A program made the position numbers and the translations under genes. This document shows, piece after piece, positions 32,437 to 41,324 of a stretch of 64,000 bases of DNA. The DNA comes from Pontibacillus chungwhensis BH030062 (GTDB taxonomy: Bacteria; Bacillota; Bacilli; Bacillales; BH030062): the NCBI RefSeq assembly GCF_000770675.1, contig NZ_AVBG01000013.1, positions 1 through 64,000 of the forward strand, given 5' to 3'. Every line of letters starts with the position of its first letter. Positions within the stretch are counted from its first letter, which is position 1. Under the pieces are notes generated by a model. That model searched no databases and was not told the origin of the DNA. It saw only the letters and a list, made by a program, of their open reading frames with translations.

Positions 32437-32832
32437 ATGTTAGAAAACTGGGATTCATGGACGTTAGGGAAAGTACTAACCCTCCTCCTAACGCTAGGTA
32501 TATTAATGATCTGGATGCAAATTGCCGTTTATCACCACAGAGGTAAATTTCATAAATGGCAAATGTGGATCCCCGTTTTTGCCTTGCCATTCTTTGCATT
32601 AACTAGTTTCCTTGTGGTTGTCTTCCCTTATTCTTGGGCAGGATGGTTACAAACCATTATGTGCAGTCTGATTATCTTAGCAGGCCTGTACGGCGGTATG
32701 TTACATATTAGAGCCATTGCAGGTCGAACGGGCGGACTTCGATATGAGAATTTGCAACTAGGTCCTCCTTTTGTTCTCCCGTTTACAGTAGCGGCATTTG
32801 CTGTCATTCAACTATTCAACCTATGGTATTAA
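32437..32832 (+). CDS. Four-helix membrane protein in the GMC oxidoreductase operon
   Basis: A 131-residue protein with four hydrophobic helices (about 10-30, 43-62, 67-87 and 108-128). There is no haem-binding CxxCH motif; histidines occur in VYHHRGKFHKW. GATGAGGTG before the ATG is its ribosome site. It precedes the gluconate-2-dehydrogenase subunit 3-like gene by 14 nt and is likely in one operon with it and the GMC flavoprotein, so it may be the membrane anchor or a quinone-coupling subunit. The family is not recognised. Confidence 0.7.
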   Translation: MLENWDSWTLGKVLTLLLTLGILMIWMQIAVYHHRGKFHKWQMWIPVFALPFFALTSFLVVVFPYSWAGWLQTIMCSLIILAGLYGGMLHIRAIAGRTGGLRYENLQLGPPFVLPFTVAAFAVIQLFNLWY

Positions 32833-32846
32833 AGGAGTAAATAATT

Positions 32847-33458
32847 ATGGATAAGCATCCAAAACGAACGCATTACCCAACTTATGACGTTATGAGCGAA
32901 AAGAACGAATGGGATCCTGTTACTCAGCAGGTGTTATTCTCTCGCATCCATCCATCAGAGGGTTCCATTTTAACGCCTGATATGAAGCGCACCTTACAGG
33001 CTTTAGCTAAAACGTTATTTCCCTCCCATCTTGGAGAACAAACCTTAAGCCTGACGATGGTACTCGATCAAAGGTTAACCGCTAAGAAGCTTAAAGCTTT
33101 CCCAAAAGGGGCCAACCTCTCCAAAGAAGTGATTATTTTAAAAGGGTTAACCTTTATGGAACAAGAAGCCATAACAGAACATGGGAAAACCTTTTATTTA
33201 CTAGATGAAAAGAAAAGAAATGAGCTCGTAAGAAAATGGAGGAGCAGTGATGGCGATCCATCTATTTGGGCTGAGGTGCATAGCGATTTATTCTTCTCTA
33301 CTGTGTCAGCTGAAATTGTAAAAATTATTTACTCAGACCCTGCTATTTGGTCTGATATCGGTTATGGAGGTCCTGCCTTCCCAAGAGGATATTACGCATT
33401 TGGCCCTCACCAGTTTGATGAGTGGGAGGCTAAGCCTCATGGCGAGAACCTCATTTGA
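32847..33458 (+). CDS. Gluconate 2-dehydrogenase subunit 3-like protein
   Basis: A 203-residue protein of the small-subunit family that partners GMC-type membrane dehydrogenases. Typical parts are LTPDMKRTLQALAKTLFPSHLG, the middle helices, and VKIIYSDPAIWSDIGYGGPAFPRGYYAFGPHQFDEWEAKP near the C-terminus. I see no twin-arginine signal, although family members are often exported with their partner through a Tat signal. The stop codon overlaps the following GMC gene start by 20 nt, so the two are translationally coupled. Confidence 0.85.
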   Translation: MDKHPKRTHYPTYDVMSEKNEWDPVTQQVLFSRIHPSEGSILTPDMKRTLQALAKTLFPSHLGEQTLSLTMVLDQRLTAKKLKAFPKGANLSKEVIILKGLTFMEQEAITEHGKTFYLLDEKKRNELVRKWRSSDGDPSIWAEVHSDLFFSTVSAEIVKIIYSDPAIWSDIGYGGPAFPRGYYAFGPHQFDEWEAKPHGENLI

Positions 33459-34992
33459 TGTTTGCATCATAGGGGCCGGAGCAGCAGGTTCTGTCATCGC
33501 AGCGCATTTAGCCAATACGAATCTAAATGTTGTTATGCTTGATGCAGGACCTCATCGCGACCCTGAAAAAGATTTCGCAAGTGATGAATTAGAAATGGAG
33601 AAACTGTTCTGGGATGAGCCAAGAGTCAGTGCCGGACAAGACCCCCTCGACTTACACAGAAGCACTTCCGGGAAAGGTGTAGGAGGGAGCGCGGTTCATT
33701 ACACAGCTCAACTTTTACGTTTTGATAAAAGTGACTTTAGAACGAAAACCACAGAAGACATCGGAGAAGACTGGCCGATTTCTTATGAAGACGTCCTCCC
33801 TTATTATGATTACATGACAAAACGTCTTTCCCTTTCAGGCCCAAACCGATTTCCATGGAAAACTTTTGGCGATCATTTCCCATACCCTGCTCATCATGAC
33901 CTTTCAAACAATACATTGAAATTTCGTGAAGGCTTAGAAAAAATCGGGATGAATCACGCTGTTTCTCCTCTTGCCATTCTGTCAGCACCACTTGAGGATA
34001 GACATCCTTGTATTAATCGAGGCTTTTGCGAAGAGGGCTGTATGCCTGACGCTAAGACTACACCTTTGAACACCTTTATACCAGAAGCTTTAAAAGGTGG
34101 TGTTACCCTTTTGCCAGAAGCAACTGTTACATCACTTGCCACCGATCAATCAAAACGTGTGAAGACCGTCCACTATAAATTAGACGGACAGATACATGAA
34201 ATTGAAGCCAAAATTGTCGTTCTGGCAGCTTATGCAATTGAGACTCCGCGTCTTTTGCTCCATTCAAGAAATGCTGACTTTCCTGAAGGTTTGGCAAATT
34301 CTTCAGGGCTTGTAGGAAAATATTTAATGACAAACACAAATGATCATATCATCGCTAAGTTCCCTGAAGAGATCCGAATGTATCGAGGCAATCCCGTTCA
34401 GGCACTATCCATGGATCCCTATTTAAGTGGTCAAGAGAATGGATTTAAGCGAGGGTTCATCTTAAATTCTTATGGTATGCGACCTGTTCGCTTAGCCTCC
34501 CTGTTTCTAGAAAACGACGAAACATGCATTGGTGAAAATATGCGAATGAGGATGCTTGACTATAATCATTTCACAAGCTTTGCGATGCTCGGAGAAGTCA
34601 TTGCTCAAGCGAGTAATCAAGTTGCCTTAACGGATCAGCTTGATGAGAATAGGGTGCCCATTCCAAAAGTGACTTTCTCTTATCATGAGAACGATGTGCT
34701 TATACGAGAACATGCCAAAGAAACATTAAAGTCGATAGCCATAGCAGCTGGAGGTGAGCCTCTGTATCATCTAAGAGCGCACGCGCACCTTATGGGCGGA
34801 TGTCGTATGGGGGATGACCCTCAATCCTCCGTGGTGAATAGTTACGGCCAAAGTCATGATATTGAGAACTTGTTTATCGTAGGAGCTCCTACCTTTGTGA
34901 CTGCTCCTTCCGCCAATCCCACCCTCACCATCTACAGCTTAGCTAAGCGTTCTGCCGAATATATTGAAACTTTCTCTAAAAGAATGGGGTGA
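33439..34992 (+). CDS. GMC-family FAD-dependent oxidoreductase
   Basis: A 517-residue flavoprotein of the gluconate/sorbitol/2-keto-gluconate dehydrogenase type. The FAD motif is VCIIGAGAAGSVIAAHL at the N-terminus; GKGVGGSAVHYTAQ is the second GMC signature; the C-terminal catalytic His lies in LRAHAHLMGGCRMG, with SANPTLTIYSLAKRSAEYI at the end. The cysteines in HPCINRGFCEEGCMPDAK are typical of this subgroup. ATG 33439 has GGGAGG upstream and overlaps the small-subunit gene. Likely a periplasm-free quinone-linked sugar or polyol dehydrogenase; the substrate is unknown. Confidence 0.92.
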   Translation: MARTSFDVCIIGAGAAGSVIAAHLANTNLNVVMLDAGPHRDPEKDFASDELEMEKLFWDEPRVSAGQDPLDLHRSTSGKGVGGSAVHYTAQLLRFDKSDFRTKTTEDIGEDWPISYEDVLPYYDYMTKRLSLSGPNRFPWKTFGDHFPYPAHHDLSNNTLKFREGLEKIGMNHAVSPLAILSAPLEDRHPCINRGFCEEGCMPDAKTTPLNTFIPEALKGGVTLLPEATVTSLATDQSKRVKTVHYKLDGQIHEIEAKIVVLAAYAIETPRLLLHSRNADFPEGLANSSGLVGKYLMTNTNDHIIAKFPEEIRMYRGNPVQALSMDPYLSGQENGFKRGFILNSYGMRPVRLASLFLENDETCIGENMRMRMLDYNHFTSFAMLGEVIAQASNQVALTDQLDENRVPIPKVTFSYHENDVLIREHAKETLKSIAIAAGGEPLYHLRAHAHLMGGCRMGDDPQSSVVNSYGQSHDIENLFIVGAPTFVTAPSANPTLTIYSLAKRSAEYIETFSKRMG

Positions 34993-35022
34993 GATGGGGT
35001 GAGTTGATTTGAACTAAATGAA

Positions 35023-35051
35023 TTGATTTGCTTCAAAACCCAAGGTATGAT
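35023..35051 (+). promoter_or_regulatory. Sigma-A promoter of the TetR gene
   Basis: TTGATT (35023-35028) and TATGAT (35046-35051) with a 17-bp spacer, 21 nt upstream of the TetR start codon. Confidence 0.6.
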
Positions 35052-35072
35052 GGGGATGAAGAGGTGGAGCCA

Positions 35073-35672
35073 ATGAATGGTTTTGAACGAAGAACAGAAC
35101 TAAAGAAGAAGAAAATTTTAAATACAGCTTTTGAGCTGTTCTCTAAATATGGCGTTCAGAAAGTGAGTATCCAGGAAATCGCTAAGTCTGCCCAAGTGTC
35201 CCAAGTAACCATCTACAATTATTTCGGGAGCAAAGATCAACTTTTGCTTGAAGCCGTTAAATCGTTTGGTTTTGAACGCCTGAAGACATTTCAGGAATTA
35301 ATAGAGGACTCCTCTCTTTCTTTTAAAGAAAAAATTCGTCATATTATAACATCGAAAACAACAGATATGCTGAACTTTGACCTCGATTTCATCCAAACCC
35401 TGATGTCAAACCAACCAGAAATTAAGAAATTCGCTAATGAATTTGCTCAAAACCACTCTATTCCTTTGTTCATGAAACTGATTGAACAAGGCAAAGAAGA
35501 AGGCGTAGTGGATCAATCTTTATCTGGGAATATCATTATGTTTTACATTAATATGTACAACCAAACTATGCGCAGCCACAGTGAATTTTCCCAGGATAAA
35601 CAAAGCACGCAGCAATTCACTGAAGAAATACTCCAATTATTTTTCTACGGCATTAGTGGAGCAAGAGAATAG
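35073..35672 (+). CDS. TetR-family transcriptional regulator
   Basis: A 199-residue repressor-type protein. The DNA-binding domain is clear: ILNTAFELFSKYGVQKVSIQEIAKSAQVSQVTIYNYFGSKDQLLLEAV. The C-terminal ligand domain is helical and shows no telling motif. ATG 35073 has AGGTGG upstream; a longer in-frame extension lacks a site. It lies directly after the GMC operon and before the ABC exporter operon, which is on the other strand and ends convergently, so it could regulate the GMC genes, itself or distant targets. Confidence 0.9.
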   Translation: MNGFERRTELKKKKILNTAFELFSKYGVQKVSIQEIAKSAQVSQVTIYNYFGSKDQLLLEAVKSFGFERLKTFQELIEDSSLSFKEKIRHIITSKTTDMLNFDLDFIQTLMSNQPEIKKFANEFAQNHSIPLFMKLIEQGKEEGVVDQSLSGNIIMFYINMYNQTMRSHSEFSQDKQSTQQFTEEILQLFFYGISGARE

Positions 35673-35921
35673 TGATTTGAACACACCAAACGCACCTAAA
35701 ACGAAAATTCAAACCGGACGAAAAAATTTCCACTCATGAAGTAGCTGCCACGTGCTCATATTAAGAGTACGCTTCGCATCACAAACGGAGCCATTCCATG
35801 AAGGCGTTCACTAAACATAATCCTTCATTCAAAATTCTGATTGCCACTCTTTCATGCTGTAAGGGTTCCAGATGGTAAGCGATTGCTCATTACACGGAAT
35901 TGAAGTACTGGAGGAGCGGCT
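35673..35921. other. Intergenic region without a recognised gene
   Basis: Between the TetR gene and the exporter terminator. There are no strong ORFs, promoters or repeats on either strand; several short frames look like chance. Confidence 0.4.
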
Positions 35922-35955
35922 CAAAAAAGGGCTCTCTTGCTTAAGCAAGAGAGCC
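35922..35955 (-). terminator. Rho-independent terminator of the ABC exporter operon
   Basis: A perfect 11-bp stem (35930-35940 with 35945-35955) with a TTAA loop; six T follow on the minus strand. Confidence 0.88.
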
Positions 35956-35964
35956 TTTCTGTAT

Positions 35965-36690
35965 TTATACATATTGGAGAATACGCGTGAGTTCATGATC
36001 TTCTTTATAGGAATTCATTAAGTTGGCTTTTTCTTCTAATAACCGCCTCTCGCTTCCTTGGAAAACCGGCTTACCTGAAGCAAATACCATATATTCATCA
36101 CTTAATTGCCTTAACTCATACCAGTCGTGGCTAATATAGAGAAGTGTTCTACCTTCCTGATGAAGTTTCCGAAGCCAGCCAATGATATCTTCTTTCGCAG
36201 CTAAGTCCACACCAGCTGTTGGTTCGTCCAACAAACATATGGAAGGGTTCTTTAACATTCCAACACAAATGTTCACCTTCCGCTTCCATCCCCCTGAAAG
36301 ACGGTCGATCCGCTGATCCCATACTTCGTCTAGACGCAGCGTTTGAACCATTTCATCTATAAAGGCCTCTTCCACTCCTACAGGCTCTAGTTTTTTCCAG
36401 AATGATAACTGTTCTTTAACAGTCAGTTCTTCATAGAGGGCGATCTCCTGGGGAACGTATCCAATTTCAGCGCGAACACGCCGGATTGCCTTTTCATAAG
36501 GTTCGCCGGAGAAAGATACCGTTCCTTTTGATGGTCTTTCTAATGAGGCAACTAATTTCAAAAACGTAGATTTTCCTGCGCCATTTGGTCCAATAATCCC
36601 TACAGAACTCCCTTCCTTCACTGTGAGGGAAAATGGATTAAGAATATTTTTTCTCTTGTACCGTTTAGACACATCATGAAATTGAATCAC
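35965..36690 (-). CDS. ABC transporter ATP-binding protein
   Basis: A 241-residue ATPase. Walker A is GIIGPNGAGKST, the Q-loop YVPQEIALYEE, the signature LSGGWKRKVN, Walker B ICLLDEPTAGVD and the H-loop YISHDWYE. It belongs to the single-ATPase drug/natural-product exporter group. GTG 36688-36690 was chosen for its AAGGAGGGG site. It is the last gene of a unit with two ABC-2 permeases and the long anchored protein upstream. Confidence 0.92.
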   Translation of the reverse strand: MIQFHDVSKRYKRKNILNPFSLTVKEGSSVGIIGPNGAGKSTFLKLVASLERPSKGTVSFSGEPYEKAIRRVRAEIGYVPQEIALYEELTVKEQLSFWKKLEPVGVEEAFIDEMVQTLRLDEVWDQRIDRLSGGWKRKVNICVGMLKNPSICLLDEPTAGVDLAAKEDIIGWLRKLHQEGRTLLYISHDWYELRQLSDEYMVFASGKPVFQGSERRLLEEKANLMNSYKEDHELTRILQYV

Positions 36691-36709
36691 TTTCTTCCCC
36701 TCCTTTCGG

Positions 36710-37732
36710 TTACGGCTTATGAACAAGCCAGCTATGAGGCCACGCTAAAGTCAAACCAATGTCTGCAGCAGTCAATGTAAAAGATCCTAATGCTAGCACT
36801 ATGAGTACTATAACGGTCCACCTTTTACGCCCTAGTCCCATGAAAAAGAACCACGTAATAACAAGAGTCGTTCCCAACACAACCACAGCCCATGCACTCC
36901 ATTCTGCAATGAACGGAAGTGGCGCAGTGGAGAGAAAGAATAACGCAATCGTGGCAGGAAGGAAAAGACCAAGACTCATTACAACCATTACTAGGAAATG
37001 GCCCGCAAAATAAGAGAAGGTAGTATGTTGAGTAATCATAATGCGCTGAAGTCGCCCTGTGCGTTGGTCTGCAACTAAAGTTTTCAAGAACAAAATGGCC
37101 ACAACCCAAGCATAAAGAAAGTACAACTCTATAGTGACCATTTGCCACGAAGCAAGAGTATATGGTTCTTGAGCAAGAGCCTCAGAGGATCTCTTCTTAA
37201 AATCCATCTGAAACAAAGGGTCAGGCTCCCAAAACTGATCAGCATATTGAAACCCTTTTTCAAACGAAACAGAAGAGCTTTGTTCTAGTGTGTTCCCCGC
37301 TTTGGCATTTAACGAAATCCTCATTAACTCTGCCCCTATGGCTTCTTTCGCAAAGACATCAAGCGTTGATTCATTAGAACGAACCCATGTAATGGTTTCT
37401 TCGATTTCTCCATTTTGAAGCGTATCTTGGAACCCTTTCTTTATAATAAACGCAGCCTCAATTTCCCCTTTTCGCACACCTTTCTCTGCCTCAGAGGAAC
37501 TCATGGATATCACGCGAAGTCGATCCGCTTCCTTTACTCGCTTCAATACGGTTGTTGAATATAAGCTCTCATCCTCATCAACAATCGCCACTGGGACGGC
37601 TGTTTCTTCAGCCGCTTTTTGAAAGAAAGGATAAGATAAAATGGTCACAAGTAGCGGGAATAAAAGTATGAAAAGCGCGAGACCAGGACGTTTCTTCCAT
37701 TTATTTAGATGTAAAGACAGATACGTAAGCAT
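36710..37732 (-). CDS. ABC-2 type transporter permease (second)
   Basis: A 340-residue permease. One N-terminal helix (about 20-37) is followed by a large extracellular domain (about 45-185, with SMSSSEAEKGVRKGEIEAAFIIKKGF typical of the YhgE/ABC-2 type), then five helices (about 200-340). ATG 37732 lies behind GGAGAAACGGG and overlaps the upstream permease by 32 nt. Two permeases plus one ATPase form an exporter, probably heterodimeric. The substrate is unknown. Confidence 0.87.
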   Translation of the reverse strand: MLTYLSLHLNKWKKRPGLALFILLFPLLVTILSYPFFQKAAEETAVPVAIVDEDESLYSTTVLKRVKEADRLRVISMSSSEAEKGVRKGEIEAAFIIKKGFQDTLQNGEIEETITWVRSNESTLDVFAKEAIGAELMRISLNAKAGNTLEQSSSVSFEKGFQYADQFWEPDPLFQMDFKKRSSEALAQEPYTLASWQMVTIELYFLYAWVVAILFLKTLVADQRTGRLQRIMITQHTTFSYFAGHFLVMVVMSLGLFLPATIALFFLSTAPLPFIAEWSAWAVVVLGTTLVITWFFFMGLGRKRWTVIVLIVLALGSFTLTAADIGLTLAWPHSWLVHKP

Positions 37733-38915
37733 CCCGTTTCTCCTTCCTGAACCCAACTAAAAGCGCTAGAGAACTGAACGCAGTCCCCCATAGGACCAAT
37801 CCCTTATATGGCATACCGTAACTATCCTCCACAAATGCTATACGGAACACGTCATAAGTTAATGCAAATGGGGTTCCCTTTTGGTAAAGCCACTCAGGCA
37901 AATAAATCTCAGGAACAATCGCTCCTGCACTGATCATCCCAATAACAGAAATGCTCACTAAAACGAGTGACCTGACGCTTGGCGGGACATTCAATCCATA
38001 CAAGCAAGCAGCGAATGCAGATAACCATAGCGCCACGATCAACAGACCTACGTGAAGACCTATTGAATAGTGGACAGGGAAATTCATAAATGCAATGCTT
38101 GCCACACTAACCTCTAGCACAACGAGGAGTACGAGCCACCATTTAAGTTGTTTAACAATGACCTGATGCATGAAGGTAAGGTTCACCATCCTCCACCTCC
38201 TACTCATAGAGGTAGAATCGGTGCCGCCATCTAGAGCTTGATACAAGATCGTGAAGAACATTATAAAGATAAAGACTATAGCGATAATGGCATGAGTCTT
38301 CCACCCCACACTCGCTCCGCTGATCACTCTCTCTTCTTCAAAAGCTTCATTCCGATCTAAAGCAAAAAGCGTAAATGTCACAATTGCTTCTTGTAGTTTC
38401 TGATTCCGTTCGTCTCTTGGTAATTGTTTAATATGTAAATCATATACCGCGTTCACGGCACTTTGAGATGCAGAGATGTACTTGGCACCACTTTCAAGCA
38501 GAACAGTCAACATCGTTGAATCAAGAGGCTTGTCTTGATTTGTCATGACGGTAATCGGCTCATTTTCCCCGACACGAAGACTCTTCGTGAACCCCTTTGG
38601 AATGGTCATAATCCCGGCAATATCCCCACGCTCAAACGCTTTAAGTGCTTCTTTCGTTGTCATGGGCTCTAATCGGAGAGCACGCTTCATCCGCTCCTCT
38701 TCTGATAATTGATTGACGAGAGATTTCGTTTCAAACGTTTGGTCATGATCTACAATCGCAGCTTGAATCTGTTTCTCTTCATCTTGAAAGAAACTTTGGA
38801 TGCTTAAGAATGCGATAAGTATAATGGCAAGTGGAATAAAAAAAGATAAAAAAAGAGGGGCAGGCCGACGAACGGTTGCCCTCATTTCATATCTCCATAA
38901 CGAGAACCCATTCAT
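37701..38915 (-). CDS. ABC-2 type transporter permease (first)
   Basis: A 404-residue permease with the same plan as the next gene: helix 1 (about 20-38), an extracellular loop (about 45-200 with LKAFERGDIAGIMTIPKGFTKSL), then helices about 215-395. It is the upstream partner of the second permease. The ATG has AAGGAGG upstream. It starts 37 nt after the long anchored protein gene and probably shares its transcript. Confidence 0.87.
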   Translation of the reverse strand: MNGFSLWRYEMRATVRRPAPLFLSFFIPLAIILIAFLSIQSFFQDEEKQIQAAIVDHDQTFETKSLVNQLSEEERMKRALRLEPMTTKEALKAFERGDIAGIMTIPKGFTKSLRVGENEPITVMTNQDKPLDSTMLTVLLESGAKYISASQSAVNAVYDLHIKQLPRDERNQKLQEAIVTFTLFALDRNEAFEEERVISGASVGWKTHAIIAIVFIFIMFFTILYQALDGGTDSTSMSRRWRMVNLTFMHQVIVKQLKWWLVLLVVLEVSVASIAFMNFPVHYSIGLHVGLLIVALWLSAFAACLYGLNVPPSVRSLVLVSISVIGMISAGAIVPEIYLPEWLYQKGTPFALTYDVFRIAFVEDSYGMPYKGLVLWGTAFSSLALLVGFRKEKRDAYVSVFTSK

Positions 38916-38952
38916 ACGGTCTGCCTCCTTTAATACGGTCAGATTTCACAAC

Positions 38953-40575
38953 TTAGAATCCACCTAAGCCACCAAACCCACCTAATAGTGAACCAATGTG
39001 CTGTTGGAAATTACCCTCGATCTCTTGCCCAATCTGCTGTAATTCCTGATCAGATTGATCCATTACACGTACTGTATTTCCTTCTTTTAACTCAGGGAAT
39101 GATAGGTCATCAGAGAACGTGATGTTCTGTTCAACATTCAGTTCGATATCAGCTGCCATGTCTCCCATCATTGGATCATTCATACTAAGGTTAAGACCAT
39201 AATCGACCTTGCGATTGAAGCTGTCTTCCCCTTCTTCAGTCGTCTTCATATTCACAAATCCAGAAATGCTTGGGATAGGTTGTTGTTCAAACATATCACC
39301 AGTTAGTTCAACATTGAAGTCTGTTTTAGAACCTTCTTCTGTAAGATCAGAATTTAAAACGAGGGTCATATCGAATGTTTCAGAAGGCATGTCTGATTTC
39401 ACGCCAATAGTGTGGTCTATATGCATTCCATCTTTACTCGATTTTCCGTCTTCTTTATAGCTAAAGGTAAACGCACCCTCTTGGCTCTCTGGCATAAACT
39501 TCATGTCTACAGTGCTAGTATAGCGGTCTTCGTCCTCTTTAACATAATCACTTGTGATCTCCATTGCCACTTTCTCTTCATTTTCTGGTTGAAGAGCCAT
39601 GTTCCATGTTTGGTGAGCGACTAAATCGTCTTTAAGATACGCTTCGATCGTAATACCACCAGGAATCTTGATGGAATCAACATTTTCGATCGCTTGATTT
39701 ATATCAGCTTTCATATCTTCTCCAGATACAGAGTTGACCCCTTGCTGAAGAGCTGCTTGTTGGTCAAGGATGTCCCAAATGCGCTCATCTTCTTTTAACT
39801 GCTCAAGAACAGCAACAAGCATATCATGCGCTTCTTCTTCACTAATCTCTACGGTTACTTTATCGTATTTCTCTCCTTCAAAAGTAGCACCTTCATTAAG
39901 AGAGAACTGTTCTTCGTTTAACTGTTTCCCTAAAGTCAGTACATAATCTCTAACGATTTCTTCTGTTTCCTCAGCGGTCAGTTGCATTTGAGAATATTCC
40001 GCTATGTTCGGAAGCTCATTAAGACCTTCACTTGACTCGCCCATACGTTCTACAAATGCACCTAGTTCATCATTACCAAGCGCAAAGTACTGATCGTATA
40101 CAAACGGTGCTTGTACAGCCGCAGTTTCTTTGTTTTGGTAAAAGTTACCGTTAGCAATGCTGTTACCTTGCATCGTTAAATCAGCACTTGCAAACGTTTC
40201 TTTTGATTCTGGGTTAATCTTTGAATTATACTCTAATTTCAGCGTGGAAAGAATTCCTTGAATCATCCCCATTTGAGGGAAAGCTTGTTGAATTTGTTGC
40301 CCATCTACTTTAAGATCCATCGTTACATTTCCATCCGTCTCATAAGCTTCTTCTAGCTGACGGTCATAAATTTCTTTATTACTTCCTGTGTACTCTTCCA
40401 TACGCTCCATCTGGTCTTCCATCGTATTCTTCTGAGCTTTCATGTACATCGTCATCGGGTTTGAATCTTGTAACATTCCGTACGCCGTAGCACCAAAAGC
40501 TCCAATTACGACAATCGTTAAGAGCGTAACAAGCCACTTGTTAACGCCCTTTTTCGCTTGCTGATGATTGCTCAT
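38953..40575 (-). CDS. Single-pass anchored extracellular protein in an ABC exporter operon
   Basis: A 540-residue protein. Residues about 13-34 form one membrane helix (WLVTLLTIVVIGAFGATAYGML). The rest is outside, acidic and beta-rich, with repeated VTMDLKVDGQ / ASADLTMQGN type strands and a glycine-rich tail ending LLGGFGGLGGF. It resembles the DUF6583-type proteins of Bacillaceae; the function is not known. It is the first gene of the unit with the two permeases and the ATPase, so it may act as a receptor, chaperone or substrate for the exporter. ATG 40575 lies behind AGGGAGAG. Confidence 0.75.
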   Translation of the reverse strand: MSNHQQAKKGVNKWLVTLLTIVVIGAFGATAYGMLQDSNPMTMYMKAQKNTMEDQMERMEEYTGSNKEIYDRQLEEAYETDGNVTMDLKVDGQQIQQAFPQMGMIQGILSTLKLEYNSKINPESKETFASADLTMQGNSIANGNFYQNKETAAVQAPFVYDQYFALGNDELGAFVERMGESSEGLNELPNIAEYSQMQLTAEETEEIVRDYVLTLGKQLNEEQFSLNEGATFEGEKYDKVTVEISEEEAHDMLVAVLEQLKEDERIWDILDQQAALQQGVNSVSGEDMKADINQAIENVDSIKIPGGITIEAYLKDDLVAHQTWNMALQPENEEKVAMEITSDYVKEDEDRYTSTVDMKFMPESQEGAFTFSYKEDGKSSKDGMHIDHTIGVKSDMPSETFDMTLVLNSDLTEEGSKTDFNVELTGDMFEQQPIPSISGFVNMKTTEEGEDSFNRKVDYGLNLSMNDPMMGDMAADIELNVEQNITFSDDLSFPELKEGNTVRVMDQSDQELQQIGQEIEGNFQQHIGSLLGGFGGLGGF

Positions 40576-40740
40576 GTATCTCTCCCTTTCTGTCCTCCTG
40601 ATAAAATGGTTAATAGTAGTTTCTACGAATATATGAGGAAAAGGTTTCACAGATTCGTAGATAATGTAAAAGCCTTACTCATTATACTATTATGTAAATT
40701 ACCAGGAAAACACCGTTACAGAAAAAAGAGATAAAATAGG

Positions 40741-40767
40741 AAAAAAGCCTCTAAAATAGAGACTTTT
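40741..40767 (-). terminator. Rho-independent terminator
   Basis: AAAAGTCTCT/AGAGGCTTTT stem and T-run on the minus strand, directly after the DUF1499 gene. Confidence 0.75.
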
Positions 40768-40770
40768 CTG

Positions 40771-41148
40771 TTATTGATTATATAATTCTCGAATTTCTTC
40801 CATACGCGAACGATTTTTGCCAAGGTCTGAATATCCTATTCGTGAAGCCGAGCGAAAATGGACTACTTTCGCTGATTCATCAAGATAAAATTCAACATCA
40901 TCCGTAAAACGCAGAATCTTTGTTTTAAACGTTGCATGAATGTAATCTTCTCTTTCTTCCTCTATCGATACGCGACCATATTCTTCTAGAATGGTTTTTA
41001 ATTTTGCCTTTGTCTCCTCACGTGTCTGTTTAAAAGGCAGAGGCTCCATTTTCTTTGAAGCATCTTCTGCCTGAGTCGAAACACAGTTTGGCGAAGAAGG
41101 GCACGCAGCTAATTTTCCATCTTGAACTCCTAGTTTAGAATTAGACAA
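40771..41148 (-). CDS. DUF1499 family protein
   Basis: A 125-residue soluble protein. The DUF1499 pattern is present: LAACPSSPNCVSTQAEDASKKMEPLPF, the centre YIHATFKTKILRFTDDVEFYLDE and the end VVHFRSASRIGYSDLGKNRSRMEEIRELY. The function is unknown; homologues occur in many bacteria and plants. The start is TTG (41148) behind AAAGGAG. It is monocistronic between terminators. Confidence 0.9.
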   Translation of the reverse strand: MSNSKLGVQDGKLAACPSSPNCVSTQAEDASKKMEPLPFKQTREETKAKLKTILEEYGRVSIEEEREDYIHATFKTKILRFTDDVEFYLDESAKVVHFRSASRIGYSDLGKNRSRMEEIRELYNQ

Positions 41149-41243
41149 GATTCAACACTCCTTTTTTACTAGCATACCCAAATTCCCACACGTTGCCTAC
41201 TTTTTGATAGGCTATCCTTCTAAATCCACACATACTAAAAAAA

Positions 41244-41286
41244 GACTTCTTCTAAGGCGTTCCCACTTTCCGCCTTAAAAGAAGTC
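41244..41286 (-). terminator. Rho-independent terminator of sigI-rsgI
   Basis: GACTTCTTCTAAGGCG pairs with CGCCTTAAAAGAAGTC (41244-41259 with 41271-41286) and a T-run follows on the minus strand. Confidence 0.85.
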
Positions 41287-41324
41287 CTTCTCATCTGTTC
41301 TTTTTCGTTCTATGTCCATTACTT

